Source: Bryobacteraceae bacterium (GTDB lineage: Bacteria; Acidobacteriota; Terriglobia; Bryobacterales; Bryobacteraceae). Taken from it: a stretch of DNA of 5,339 nt. Location of the stretch: assembly GCA_019686145.1 (NCBI GenBank), contig JADGHK010000214.1, positions 1-5,339 of the forward strand, in the 5' to 3' direction. The notes beneath the pieces were generated by a model. That model ran no database searches. It saw nothing but the letters and a program-made list of their open reading frames with translations, and was not told the DNA's origin. This document shows, piece by piece, positions 1 through 5,339 of the stretch. How positions within the stretch are numbered: the first letter of the stretch is position 1; every line of letters begins with the position of its first letter. The translations under genes and the position numbers were made by a program.

Positions 1-863
1 TTCGGGAAGTCGCGGAACCAAAGGTGAACGCTGCCGAACAAGAGGGATGCCAGAACGACCCCGGCCCACTCGTTTGCCGTCCAGTCCGTAAGCCAGCGCT
101 GCAGCAAGCCGCGGAAGAAGAACTCTTCTCCAAGGGCCAGAACCCAGAAGACTCCGGCGAAGGTTCCGGCCGCGAGAAGCAGCGTTTGCCACCATGGGGC
201 TGCAGGCGGGTTATAGCGCGCAAACCCGATCCACGCATTCAGCACCGCCGCCAGGGGCATGAAGAATACAAAGTAACGGATCCCGATCACCCAGTCCTGA
301 GCACCGGGAATCAGGCCAACCCGGATTCCCTCCACACGCCGGAACGAAAGAAAAGCCATCAATCCGAGCCGGATCCAAAGCAGCTGGCCGAGGAAATCCA
401 CGCGCAGGTGTTCGTAGGGCCGCGGATAGATTGCGGGGAACAGTTTCAGGAGCATCACCGACGCCAGGAGCGCGAGCAGAAGCACGTCCGCGATGCGCCC
501 GGCTGGCAGCACGACAAACCAAAACGAGACTACGCCAGCGAGCGCACCGAGCAGCAGAAAGTGATCCCACCGAAAGAGACCGAGCGGGACGGTATAAAGA
601 CTGTAGGGAACAAGCCCGGAGGCCGTCAAACAGAGTGCGCGCACCGGCTCGGCGAAAGCCTTGTCGAAGCGCAGGCGCGTCGCTTCGAACCCGGACGCGA
701 AGTACAGGCTCAGTTCTACGAGGATCGCGGGCAGTACTGCCGCCGAGACAAAGGCGGGTATATGCTGACTCTGAGCGTAGAAGGTACCCCCGATGCAGCC
801 TCCCAACCAAAGAGCGACGAGGGCCGCGGTGAAGCCGCGCACGGAATGCTGCATTGCGTTCAT
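1..863 (-). CDS. CPBP-family intramembrane metalloprotease, partial (C-terminus beyond left edge)
   Basis: Reading leftward from ATG 863, the frame is open for 287 codons and leaves the window at base 1, so the C-terminus is missing. The product is very hydrophobic, with several predicted membrane segments (for example about residues 10-30, 38-56, 102-119, 127-144, 190-212 and 226-244). Near the visible end is EEFFFRG (E246, E247, R251), matching CPBP motif 1 EExxxR, followed by FGSVH (F276, H280), matching motif 2 FxxxH. These carry the expected metal-binding and catalytic Glu and His residues; the third motif would lie off the edge. Bacterial CPBP proteins are membrane-embedded proteases (relatives of Rce1) with roles in protein processing, bacteriocin immunity or regulation; the substrate here is unknown. 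Alternative starts are ATG 854 and GTG 842. No clear Shine-Dalgarno precedes ATG 863. The 5' end overlaps the divergent exported-protein gene. Family assignment is strong; function is not determined. Confidence 0.9.
   Translation of the reverse strand, partial: MNAMQHSVRGFTAALVALWLGGCIGGTFYAQSQHIPAFVSAAVLPAILVELSLYFASGFEATRLRFDKAFAEPVRALCLTASGLVPYSLYTVPLGLFRWDHFLLLGALAGVVSFWFVVLPAGRIADVLLLALLASVMLLKLFPAIYPRPYEHLRVDFLGQLLWIRLGLMAFLSFRRVEGIRVGLIPGAQDWVIGIRYFVFFMPLAAVLNAWIGFARYNPPAAPWWQTLLLAAGTFAGVFWVLALGEEFFFRGLLQRWLTDWTANEWAGVVLASLLFGSVHLWFRDFP
819..823 (+). promoter_or_regulatory. Ribosome binding site supporting the GTG 829 start
   Basis: GAGGG lies 5 nt before GTG 829 and inside the coding region of the divergent CPBP gene. 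Together with the signal-peptide architecture it favours GTG 829. The alternative ATG 793 has a comparable GAAGG at 780-784, 8 nt upstream, so the choice is not certain. Confidence 0.5.
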
Positions 864-1587
864 CTTAGCATTCGTGCTTACGGTTCCGGCCGGCGCTTCC
901 TCCGATCCGCCTCCAGACCTGGCTCGCCGCGTCGCCCGTAAAGAGTCCCAAAGCAGGAAGGCCCGCGACCACTACACGTACCGGCAGGCGGTACTCGTGG
1001 AGGAGTTTCCCGGCCCCGGCAGCCGGGGAGGCCATTACCGCGAGGTGCGGGACATCATCTTCTCGCCGGAGGGCCAACGTTCGGAGAAAGTGATTGGCAG
1101 GGTCACCTCAAACCTCAACCGCCTCCGTCTCACGGAGGAAGATTTCAGGGACATCCGGGAGGTGCAGCCGTTCCTGTTTGTCGAGGAGCATCTCTGGGCT
1201 TACACAACCCGCTTTCGAGGAGAAGCATCGATCGACGGAGAGGATTGCTGGCTGCTGGAAGTCCGGCCGCGGCAGATTTTCGACGGTCAGCGCCTCTTTG
1301 ATGGCATGCTCTGGATCAGCAAGCGGGACGAAGCAGTGGTGCGGAGCGAAGGAAAGGCTGTGCCGGATATCATCAACTCCAAGACGGAAAATCTTTTTCC
1401 GCGCTTCACGACCATCCGGCGCAGGATTGACAACGAACACTGGTTCCCGGTCTACACCTACGCCGATGACACCCTTCCCTTTCGCAGCGGCCCGATCCGG
1501 ATGCGAATGAAAATCGAGTACAGCAGCTACAAGCGGTTCGAAGCCAACTCGACAATCGAGTTCAAACAGGCCGAGCCGGATCCGTGA
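829..1587 (+). CDS. Exported protein of unknown function, possibly LolA/LolB-like fold
   Basis: From GTG 829 this encodes 252 residues. The start is chosen because it gives a compact signal peptide: a short basic n-region (K2, R4), a hydrophobic core at about residues 8-19 (IAFILAFVLTV) and a type I site VPAGA, with cleavage after A23. GAGGG at 819-823 lies 5 nt upstream. An in-frame ATG at 793 with GAAGG upstream is an alternative that adds 12 residues. There is no lipobox, so a soluble periplasmic protein is expected. The mature part is rich in alternating beta-type sequence and charged residues, with conserved-looking blocks at 48-58 (HYTYRQAVLVE), 101-108 (LTEEDFRD), 158-164, 186-196 (TENLFPRFTTI) and 204-210 (HWFPVYT). 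This resembles acidobacterial proteins often annotated as outer-membrane lipoprotein-sorting-like, but I recognise no catalytic motif and assign no function. It faces the FAH gene tail to tail. Confidence 0.85.
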   Translation: MKPRTECCIAFILAFVLTVPAGASSDPPPDLARRVARKESQSRKARDHYTYRQAVLVEEFPGPGSRGGHYREVRDIIFSPEGQRSEKVIGRVTSNLNRLRLTEEDFRDIREVQPFLFVEEHLWAYTTRFRGEASIDGEDCWLLEVRPRQIFDGQRLFDGMLWISKRDEAVVRSEGKAVPDIINSKTENLFPRFTTIRRRIDNEHWFPVYTYADDTLPFRSGPIRMRMKIEYSSYKRFEANSTIEFKQAEPDP

Positions 1588-1603
1588 GACTTGCTGGCCC
1601 CTG
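1588..1603. other. 16-bp convergent gap without an evident terminator
   Basis: The TGA of the exported-protein gene (1585-1587) and the TAG of the FAH gene (1604-1606, minus strand) are separated by only 16 bp. No GC-rich hairpin with a T run lies in the gap on either strand, so transcripts from both sides may extend into each other. Confidence 0.5.
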
Positions 1604-2446
1604 CTAGACAAGCTCGGCGGTGTTGGCCAATTCTCCGATTTCCGGAATGCTGATTCGGATGACATCGCCCGGCTGCAGGGCCGAATCCTCCGTCACAATG
1701 ATCCCGGTTCCCGTGAGCAGGACAGATCCGGAGGGCACGTTGTTCGACCGGAGCAGGTAGTCGATGATGGACTCAAGCGAGCGGCAGATCTTGGAGGTGG
1801 AAACCTCACCGGAGAAGATCGTCTCTCCGCTCCGGCTGATCGTGCACGTCATGTGCAGATTCTTCGGATCCGGCAGTTCGTCCTCGGTCACGATGACTGG
1901 TCCGAGGGAGCAGCATCCTGTGAAGGTTTTTGACTGCGGAAGGTAGAGCGGGTTTTCCCGTTCGATGTCCCAGGCCGAAACGTCGTTGGCGAGCGTGTAG
2001 CCAAGAATGCGGCCTTTAGCTCCCAAAATGAGCGCCAGTTCCGGCTCTGGCGCCGTGAAGCGGGAGTCCGACCGGATGCCGATCGGCTTATCGGGACCGA
2101 CGCATACCCGCCCGGTTCCCTTAAAGAAAATCTCCGGGCGTTCCCGCTCGTAGACGTAGCGGTAGAAGCCCTCCCGGGTTCCGTGCTCGGCATCGCGGAA
2201 CTGTGCGCTTTGCTCGTAGGTGCAGCCGCAAGCCCAGACTTCACGAGGCTGAATCGGAATCGTGGGAACGGCCTGCTCACGGTAGCTGCTGGCGTGCGTT
2301 CTGGCCAGAGTTGCGAGGGACTCGCCTTCGATTTCCGAGCGTTGAATCAGGTCGATAACCGTGTGGTCGGGGATCAACCGGGCAAAGCCATCTTCGAAGA
2401 TGGCCGCCGTAACGCGGTTATTCCAACGAATTTGTCCAAGTCGCAT
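1604..2446 (-). CDS. FAH-superfamily protein, AraD1-like; putative 2-keto-3-deoxy-sugar-acid dehydratase
   Basis: This encodes 280 residues, about the usual length for a single-domain FAH-superfamily enzyme. A small N-terminal region (about 1-65) precedes the FAH core (about 70-278). Visible core features are FFKGTGR (107-113), EPELALILG (E134 and E136, the expected E-x-E divalent-metal ligands), GYTLANDVSAWDIE (D155, the usual third metal ligand) and SKTFTGCCSLGP (K173). The pattern VYERERPEIFF, EPEL, ENPLYLPQSK resembles the AraD1/GguC-type branch more than fumarylacetoacetase itself. Some FAH proteins dehydrate 2-keto-3-deoxy-arabinonate or -xylonate to alpha-ketoglutaric semialdehyde. The gene 68 bp upstream encodes a dehydrogenase of the type that uses that product, which supports the reading. 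Other FAH reactions (acylpyruvate hydrolase, isomerase) are not excluded. ATG 2446 has GGAGAAGG 6 nt upstream. Family is confident; the exact reaction is inferred. Confidence 0.93.
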   Translation of the reverse strand: MRLGQIRWNNRVTAAIFEDGFARLIPDHTVIDLIQRSEIEGESLATLARTHASSYREQAVPTIPIQPREVWACGCTYEQSAQFRDAEHGTREGFYRYVYERERPEIFFKGTGRVCVGPDKPIGIRSDSRFTAPEPELALILGAKGRILGYTLANDVSAWDIERENPLYLPQSKTFTGCCSLGPVIVTEDELPDPKNLHMTCTISRSGETIFSGEVSTSKICRSLESIIDYLLRSNNVPSGSVLLTGTGIIVTEDSALQPGDVIRISIPEIGELANTAELV

Positions 2447-2452
2447 GAAACG

Positions 2453-2460
2453 CCTTCTCC
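2453..2460 (-). promoter_or_regulatory. Strong ribosome binding site of the FAH gene
   Basis: Read on the minus strand, GGAGAAGG ends 6 nt before ATG 2446. It directly abuts the T7 tract of the upstream hairpin, so the terminator-like element and the translation signal are contiguous. Confidence 0.75.
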
Positions 2461-2496
2461 AAAAAAAGACACCTCGCCGCCCTCAGCGGGCGGCGA
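2461..2496 (-). terminator. Intrinsic-terminator-like hairpin between the dehydrogenase and FAH genes
   Basis: On the minus strand, a perfect 9-bp stem TCGCCGCCC / GGGCGGCGA (arms 2488-2496 and 2474-2482) closes a 5-nt loop (2483-2487). A run of seven T follows at 2467-2461. Six nt (GGTGTC) separate the stem from the T run, longer than in an ideal intrinsic terminator, so partial termination or mRNA 3'-end protection is as likely as full termination. It lies 18 nt beyond the dehydrogenase stop codon and immediately upstream of the FAH ribosome binding site. Confidence 0.6.
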
Positions 2497-2513
2497 ACCG
2501 GCCGATGGCGGCC

Positions 2514-3959
2514 TTAATACTTCAGGTAGACGGTCTTGTAGTCGCTGTAAAAATCCAGCGCGGCAGGGCCCTGCTCCTTCGGCCCGAAACTGGAGTCCTT
2601 CGTGCCGCCGAACGGGAGCTGGTATTCAACGCCGGCGCTCGGCAGATTCACTGTCAACAGTCCTGCCTCCATTCGGTAGATATACTCGAAGACACGGGAG
2701 ATGTTGGTTGTCTGAAGAGATGCGGACAGGCCGAACGGGATGTTGTTGGCGATGCGCATCGCATCTTCGAAGTTCTTCGCGCGCATGACGGCGAGAACGG
2801 GCCCGAAAATCTCCTCCCGCGCAATCGTCATGTTCTCGGTGACGTCGGCGAAGATCGTGGGCTCCACGAAGTAGCCGCGATCGAAGCCGTCGCCTGACAA
2901 GCGTCTGCCGCCTGTCAGCGGCTCGCCTGCCTCCTTCCTGCCAATCTCAATGTATTGGAGTATGGTATCGAGCTGTCCCTGGTCCACCACGGGGCCGATG
3001 TCGACGCCCGGCTGCATGCCATCTCCGACACGAAGCTTCTTTGTGCGCTCTACCAGCGCCTCGAGAAACTTGTCGTAAATCGATTCCTCGACAATGACCC
3101 GGCTCGTGGCAGTGCACTTCTGTCCGGTCGAAAAGAAGGCGGCATTGACGGTGTTTTCGACAGCAGCGCCAAAATCAGCGTCGGCCAGCACAATCGTGGG
3201 GTTCTTCCCGCCCATCTCCAACTGCACCCGGAGCTGACGCTTCGCTGCCTGCGCGTGGAGATGTTGTCCGACCGAGCAAGAGCCGGTGAAAGAGATTGCC
3301 TTTACCGGCGCAGCGTTGACGAGGGCATCGCCGAGGGCGCCGCCGGAACCGGCGACATAATTCACCACGCCTTTCGGGATGCCTGCTTCGTGGCACGCCT
3401 CCACCAGTCGCCAGGCGCTCAGCGGCGCCGACGAGGCGGGTTTCAGCACGACGGTGTTGCCACAGATCAACGCGGGCGCGAGCTTCCACGCCGGGATGGC
3501 GCTCGGGAAGTTCCACGGCGTAATCAGTCCGACAACCCCGATGGGTTTGCGGATCGCAAACATATGCACCCGGTCGCGCTCTGATGGAACCAGAAGGCCG
3601 TTCAGGCGCGAGCCTTCGCCCGCGAAGTACCGGAAGATGTTGATGCTTCTCCGCACCTCGCCCTTGGCTTCCGGCAGGGTCTTGCCTTCCTCCCGGGTCA
3701 TTTCAGCGGAAATCTGGTCGAACTTGCGTTCGAGAATATCCGCCACCTTGAACAGAAGTGCTCCCCGGGCGGGGGCGGGCATCGAAGACCAGGCTCCCAG
3801 GGCGCATTCGGCGGATTGAGCGGCTGCTTCAACGTCCGATGCGGTCCCCTTTACAAAGAGACCTACGAGCTCGTCCGTATTGGCCGGATTCCTGTTCTCA
3901 AACGTCTTACCTCCAACCCACTCGCCGTTGATGTAGTTGCGGAACGTTTCGACAGACAA
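2514..3959 (-). CDS. gucD: Aldehyde dehydrogenase, alpha-ketoglutaric semialdehyde dehydrogenase type
   Basis: This is a full-length 481-residue NAD(P)-dependent aldehyde dehydrogenase. It has N150 in TPWNF, K173 in VLKPAS (cofactor binding), FTGS at 224-227, the general base E248 in LEMGGKNP, the catalytic C282 in GQKCTAT and E383 in EEIFGP. The overall pattern, with NPANTDELVG near the N-terminus, STGQKCTATSRVIV around the active site, and the C-terminal block AGVEYQLPFGG...EQG, resembles the Bacillus YcbD/GucD group. That group oxidises alpha-ketoglutaric semialdehyde to 2-oxoglutarate in glucarate/galactarate or pentonate catabolism. The downstream FAH gene could supply the substrate. The start is TTG 3959: the protein begins SVETFRNYING at the expected family position and GGGAGGT lies 7 nt upstream. 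It may instead be a succinate- or glutarate-semialdehyde dehydrogenase; the superfamily is certain and the substrate is inferred. Confidence 0.95.
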   Translation of the reverse strand: MSVETFRNYINGEWVGGKTFENRNPANTDELVGLFVKGTASDVEAAAQSAECALGAWSSMPAPARGALLFKVADILERKFDQISAEMTREEGKTLPEAKGEVRRSINIFRYFAGEGSRLNGLLVPSERDRVHMFAIRKPIGVVGLITPWNFPSAIPAWKLAPALICGNTVVLKPASSAPLSAWRLVEACHEAGIPKGVVNYVAGSGGALGDALVNAAPVKAISFTGSCSVGQHLHAQAAKRQLRVQLEMGGKNPTIVLADADFGAAVENTVNAAFFSTGQKCTATSRVIVEESIYDKFLEALVERTKKLRVGDGMQPGVDIGPVVDQGQLDTILQYIEIGRKEAGEPLTGGRRLSGDGFDRGYFVEPTIFADVTENMTIAREEIFGPVLAVMRAKNFEDAMRIANNIPFGLSASLQTTNISRVFEYIYRMEAGLLTVNLPSAGVEYQLPFGGTKDSSFGPKEQGPAALDFYSDYKTVYLKY

Positions 3960-3966
3960 GATTCAC

Positions 3967-3973
3967 ACCTCCC
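3967..3973 (-). promoter_or_regulatory. Ribosome binding site deciding the TTG start of the dehydrogenase
   Basis: Minus-strand GGGAGGT, 7 nt before TTG 3959, is close to the ideal anti-16S match. It fixes the start at TTG; there is no in-frame ATG nearby that fits the family N-terminus as well. Confidence 0.75.
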
Positions 3974-3985
3974 GGAATTCAGAAG

Positions 3986-4005
3986 CGGCGCGGATCGAAG
4001 CGCCG
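3986..4005 (-). other. Short inverted repeat between lemA and the dehydrogenase gene
   Basis: A perfect 6-bp GC-only stem CGGCGC / GCGCCG (3986-3991 and 4000-4005) closes an 8-nt loop in the 77-bp gap between the lemA stop and the TTG start. No T run follows on either strand, so it is not a standard intrinsic terminator. It could be an mRNA hairpin, a protein-binding site or chance in GC-rich DNA. I found no convincing -35/-10 promoter pair in this gap. Confidence 0.3.
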
Positions 4006-4036
4006 GATAACCAGTCTACCCTTTTGCGGGAGGCCG

Positions 4037-4603
4037 TTAGAACTTTACCGCCGGTGCTGTCCGCGACTCGGGAGCAGTGTTGAAGTAGGTATCGCTTCTT
4101 TGGAAGCCGAAAAGCGAAGCGGCAATGTTGTTCGGGAACAGCTCAATACTGGTGTTGTACTTCTGCACCGTCTCATTGTACTTGCGCCGTTCCACGGCGA
4201 TTCGGTTTTCCGTGCCCGCCAGCTCATCCTGAAGCCGCAAGAAATTTTCGTTCGACTTCAGGACCGGATAGTTCTCCACCACCATCAGCAGCCTGCCCAA
4301 AGCGCTGTCGAGCCGCTGGTTGGCCTGAATCTTCTCTTGCGGCGACCTGGCGTTGAGCAGACCCGCGCGGGCCTCCGCGACCGCGCCAAGAACCTCCTTC
4401 TCCTGGCTTGCAAATCCTTTCACTGTTTCGACCAGGTTCGGAATGAGATCGGCTCGCCGCTGCAGCGCGACGTCCACCTGCGCCCACGAAGCTGCAATCG
4501 ATTCGCGCTGCGTAACGAGCTCGTTGCGAATGCCCATCAGTTGTCCTGCAAAGAGCAGCGCTACAAGGACTACGGCGCCAGCTACGATCAAGAAAGTCTT
4601 CAT
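4037..4603 (-). CDS. lemA: LemA-family membrane-anchored protein
   Basis: This encodes 188 residues, a typical LemA length. One N-terminal membrane segment (about residues 4-22, TFLIVAGAVVLVALLFAG) is followed by a long alpha-helical domain expected outside the cytoplasm. Family hallmarks are present in order: SWAQVDVALQRRADLIPNLVETVKG (about 39-63), ENYPVLKSNENFLRLQDELAGTENRIA (about 110-136), YNETVQKYN (142-150) and the terminal GFQRSDTYF (166-174). LemA proteins form a four-helix-bundle fold; their cellular role is poorly defined, though envelope functions have been suggested. LemA genes often sit next to a TPM-domain (YgcG-like) or M48 protease gene, but neither is next to it here. The ATG lies 6 nt after the stop of the nucleotidyltransferase gene, with GGAGAG inside that gene's last codons, so translational coupling is likely. 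The family is certain. Confidence 0.95.
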   Translation of the reverse strand: MKTFLIVAGAVVLVALLFAGQLMGIRNELVTQRESIAASWAQVDVALQRRADLIPNLVETVKGFASQEKEVLGAVAEARAGLLNARSPQEKIQANQRLDSALGRLLMVVENYPVLKSNENFLRLQDELAGTENRIAVERRKYNETVQKYNTSIELFPNNIAASLFGFQRSDTYFNTAPESRTAPAVKF

Positions 4604-4609
4604 TGTCGT

Positions 4610-5320
4610 CTATCTCTCCAGGCGGTCGACGGCGTCGACCACTACCTGAATCTCCTTCATATAGTTCTCGAGAAGAGTTACTGGATTCAGCCCCTTGGGT
4701 TTAATCTTTTCCTCCCGCAGATCCAGCAGCGTCTCGAAAGGACGCGGATCGATTTGAAATTGTTCCTGCGCCTGCTGGATAATCTCGCGTTTTTGCCACA
4801 AGGCCGGAACGCCATGAAGGCGGATTGCGTGACGGACAAGAACGCAGAAGGTGGAGAGGGAATCGGTCAGAAGCTCCAGAAGCAGCGTCTTGTCGGACAG
4901 CACGCCGGCCGCCTTCTGGCGCAGCCGCAGCAGCTTTGCGCGCAGTTCATGCTCTACCTGAGCGCGGTAGAAAACGTCGTCGATCTTGAGATCCGCGACT
5001 ACATCCTTCCCGTAAAGAATCCGGTGCCGCTCCTGTATGTCATGAAACTCGATGGGAAAACAATCGGTCGCCGAGGCTACCTCGTTGGCGCTCATCAGCA
5101 GAGGGGCAGGATTGCCAAGCTCGCGCCACCAGTGAAAGATCGGTTCGCATTCGCCCAGTTCGCGCGGCGTCACCAGCCGGAGCACGCAAAGGATGTTGAT
5201 ATCGGAGTACCGGCGGTGGTGATCGCCGACCGCCGCGGAGCCGTAAAGGACAACGGACACCAGCCTCTCTCCGTACGCCTTTCGCAAGCGCTCCACGAGC
5301 TGATTTAGCACACGTTCCAT
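4610..5320 (-). CDS. Nucleotidyltransferase-domain protein with an altered DxN active-site motif
   Basis: This encodes 236 residues. The N-terminal half is a polymerase-beta-type nucleotidyltransferase domain: VSVVLYGSAAVGD (G27, S28) followed by RYSDINILCVL (D40, N42) gives the GSxxxG...SDx(D/N) signature. FPIEFHDIQ (E91) is the usual position of the third carboxylate, and HRILYGKD follows. The C-terminal half (about 115-236) is helical with many Leu and charged residues, as in the helical domains of aminoglycoside nucleotidyltransferases. The second catalytic Asp of the canonical DxD is Asn here, so activity or metal use may differ. Its substrate is unknown; resistance-type adenylylation should not be assumed. 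ATG 5320 has a weak GGTGAG at 5327-5332, 6 nt upstream. It is the first visible gene of a leftward run and is tightly linked to lemA. Confidence 0.9.
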   Translation of the reverse strand: MERVLNQLVERLRKAYGERLVSVVLYGSAAVGDHHRRYSDINILCVLRLVTPRELGECEPIFHWWRELGNPAPLLMSANEVASATDCFPIEFHDIQERHRILYGKDVVADLKIDDVFYRAQVEHELRAKLLRLRQKAAGVLSDKTLLLELLTDSLSTFCVLVRHAIRLHGVPALWQKREIIQQAQEQFQIDPRPFETLLDLREEKIKPKGLNPVTLLENYMKEIQVVVDAVDRLER

Positions 5321-5339
5321 AAGGGACTCACCAACTGCT

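Noticed and set aside
24..941. Long plus-strand open frame (about 305 codons), plus further frames at 211-810 (minus) and 431-832 (plus)
   Set aside because: They overlap the CPBP gene in other frames. Their translations are rich in Arg, Lys, Glu, Gln and Pro with no recognisable domain, as expected for frames shadowing a GC-rich membrane-protein gene.
2183..3819. Several plus-strand open frames (2183-2788, 2361-2897, 2955-3584, 3379-3819) opposite the FAH and dehydrogenase genes
   Set aside because: All are antisense to two genes with intact catalytic motifs, and their translations lack coherent domains.
3986..4005. Hairpin after lemA as a possible intrinsic terminator
   Set aside because: The stem is only 6 bp with no following T run on either strand, so it is listed only as an inverted repeat.
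3960..4036. Possible separate promoter for the dehydrogenase gene
   Set aside because: No hexamer pair resembling TTGACA/TATAAT with proper spacing was visible, so an independent promoter cannot be claimed from sequence.
4625..4639. Repeated palindrome GTCGAC-GGC-GTCGAC
   Set aside because: It lies within the nucleotidyltransferase coding region and simply encodes VDAVD near the C-terminus. A single occurrence in GC-rich coding DNA gives no reason to see an operator.
4100..5308. 402-codon plus-strand open frame opposite the lemA and nucleotidyltransferase genes
   Set aside because: It spans two well-supported genes on the other strand and their junction, has no recognisable domain, and its length is explained by GC-rich codon bias reducing antisense stops.

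Overview
The window is a compact, GC-rich bacterial segment with six protein-coding genes and almost no intergenic space. I found no RNA genes, mobile elements or CRISPR array. Gene content suggests an Acidobacteriota-type organism (Bryobacterales/Solibacter-like). The clues are the exported beta-rich protein at 829-1587, the GSx...SDxN-type nucleotidyltransferase, and the pairing of an AraD1-like FAH-family protein with a GucD-like aldehyde dehydrogenase. This assignment comes from recalled family resemblance, not a search, and is moderate at best.

Left part (1-1603): a CPBP-family intramembrane protease gene reads leftward from about 863 and runs off the left edge. An exported protein of unknown function reads rightward from GTG 829 (alternative ATG 793) to 1587. 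The 5' ends of these two divergent genes overlap by about 35 bp, so each promoter must lie inside the other gene. The exported-protein gene then converges on the next gene with a 16-bp gap and no evident terminator.

Right part (1604-5339): four genes read leftward. In transcription order they are a nucleotidyltransferase-domain protein (5320-4610), a LemA-family protein (4603-4037), an aldehyde dehydrogenase of the alpha-ketoglutaric semialdehyde type (3959-2514, TTG start with a strong Shine-Dalgarno) and an FAH-superfamily AraD1-like protein (2446-1604). The first two are tightly coupled (6-nt gap). The last two look like the final steps of a non-phosphorylative pentose or sugar-acid pathway: the FAH protein would dehydrate a 2-keto-3-deoxy sugar acid to alpha-ketoglutaric semialdehyde, and the dehydrogenase would oxidise it to 2-oxoglutarate for the TCA cycle. 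A 9-bp GC-rich hairpin followed by a T7 tract sits between these two genes and may lower expression of the second.

Most of the window is ordinary metabolism and envelope biology. The points most worth checking are the overlapping divergent 5' ends, the Asp-to-Asn change in the nucleotidyltransferase active-site motif, and the terminator-like hairpin inside the catabolic gene pair. I see no convincing evidence of a wholly new system.
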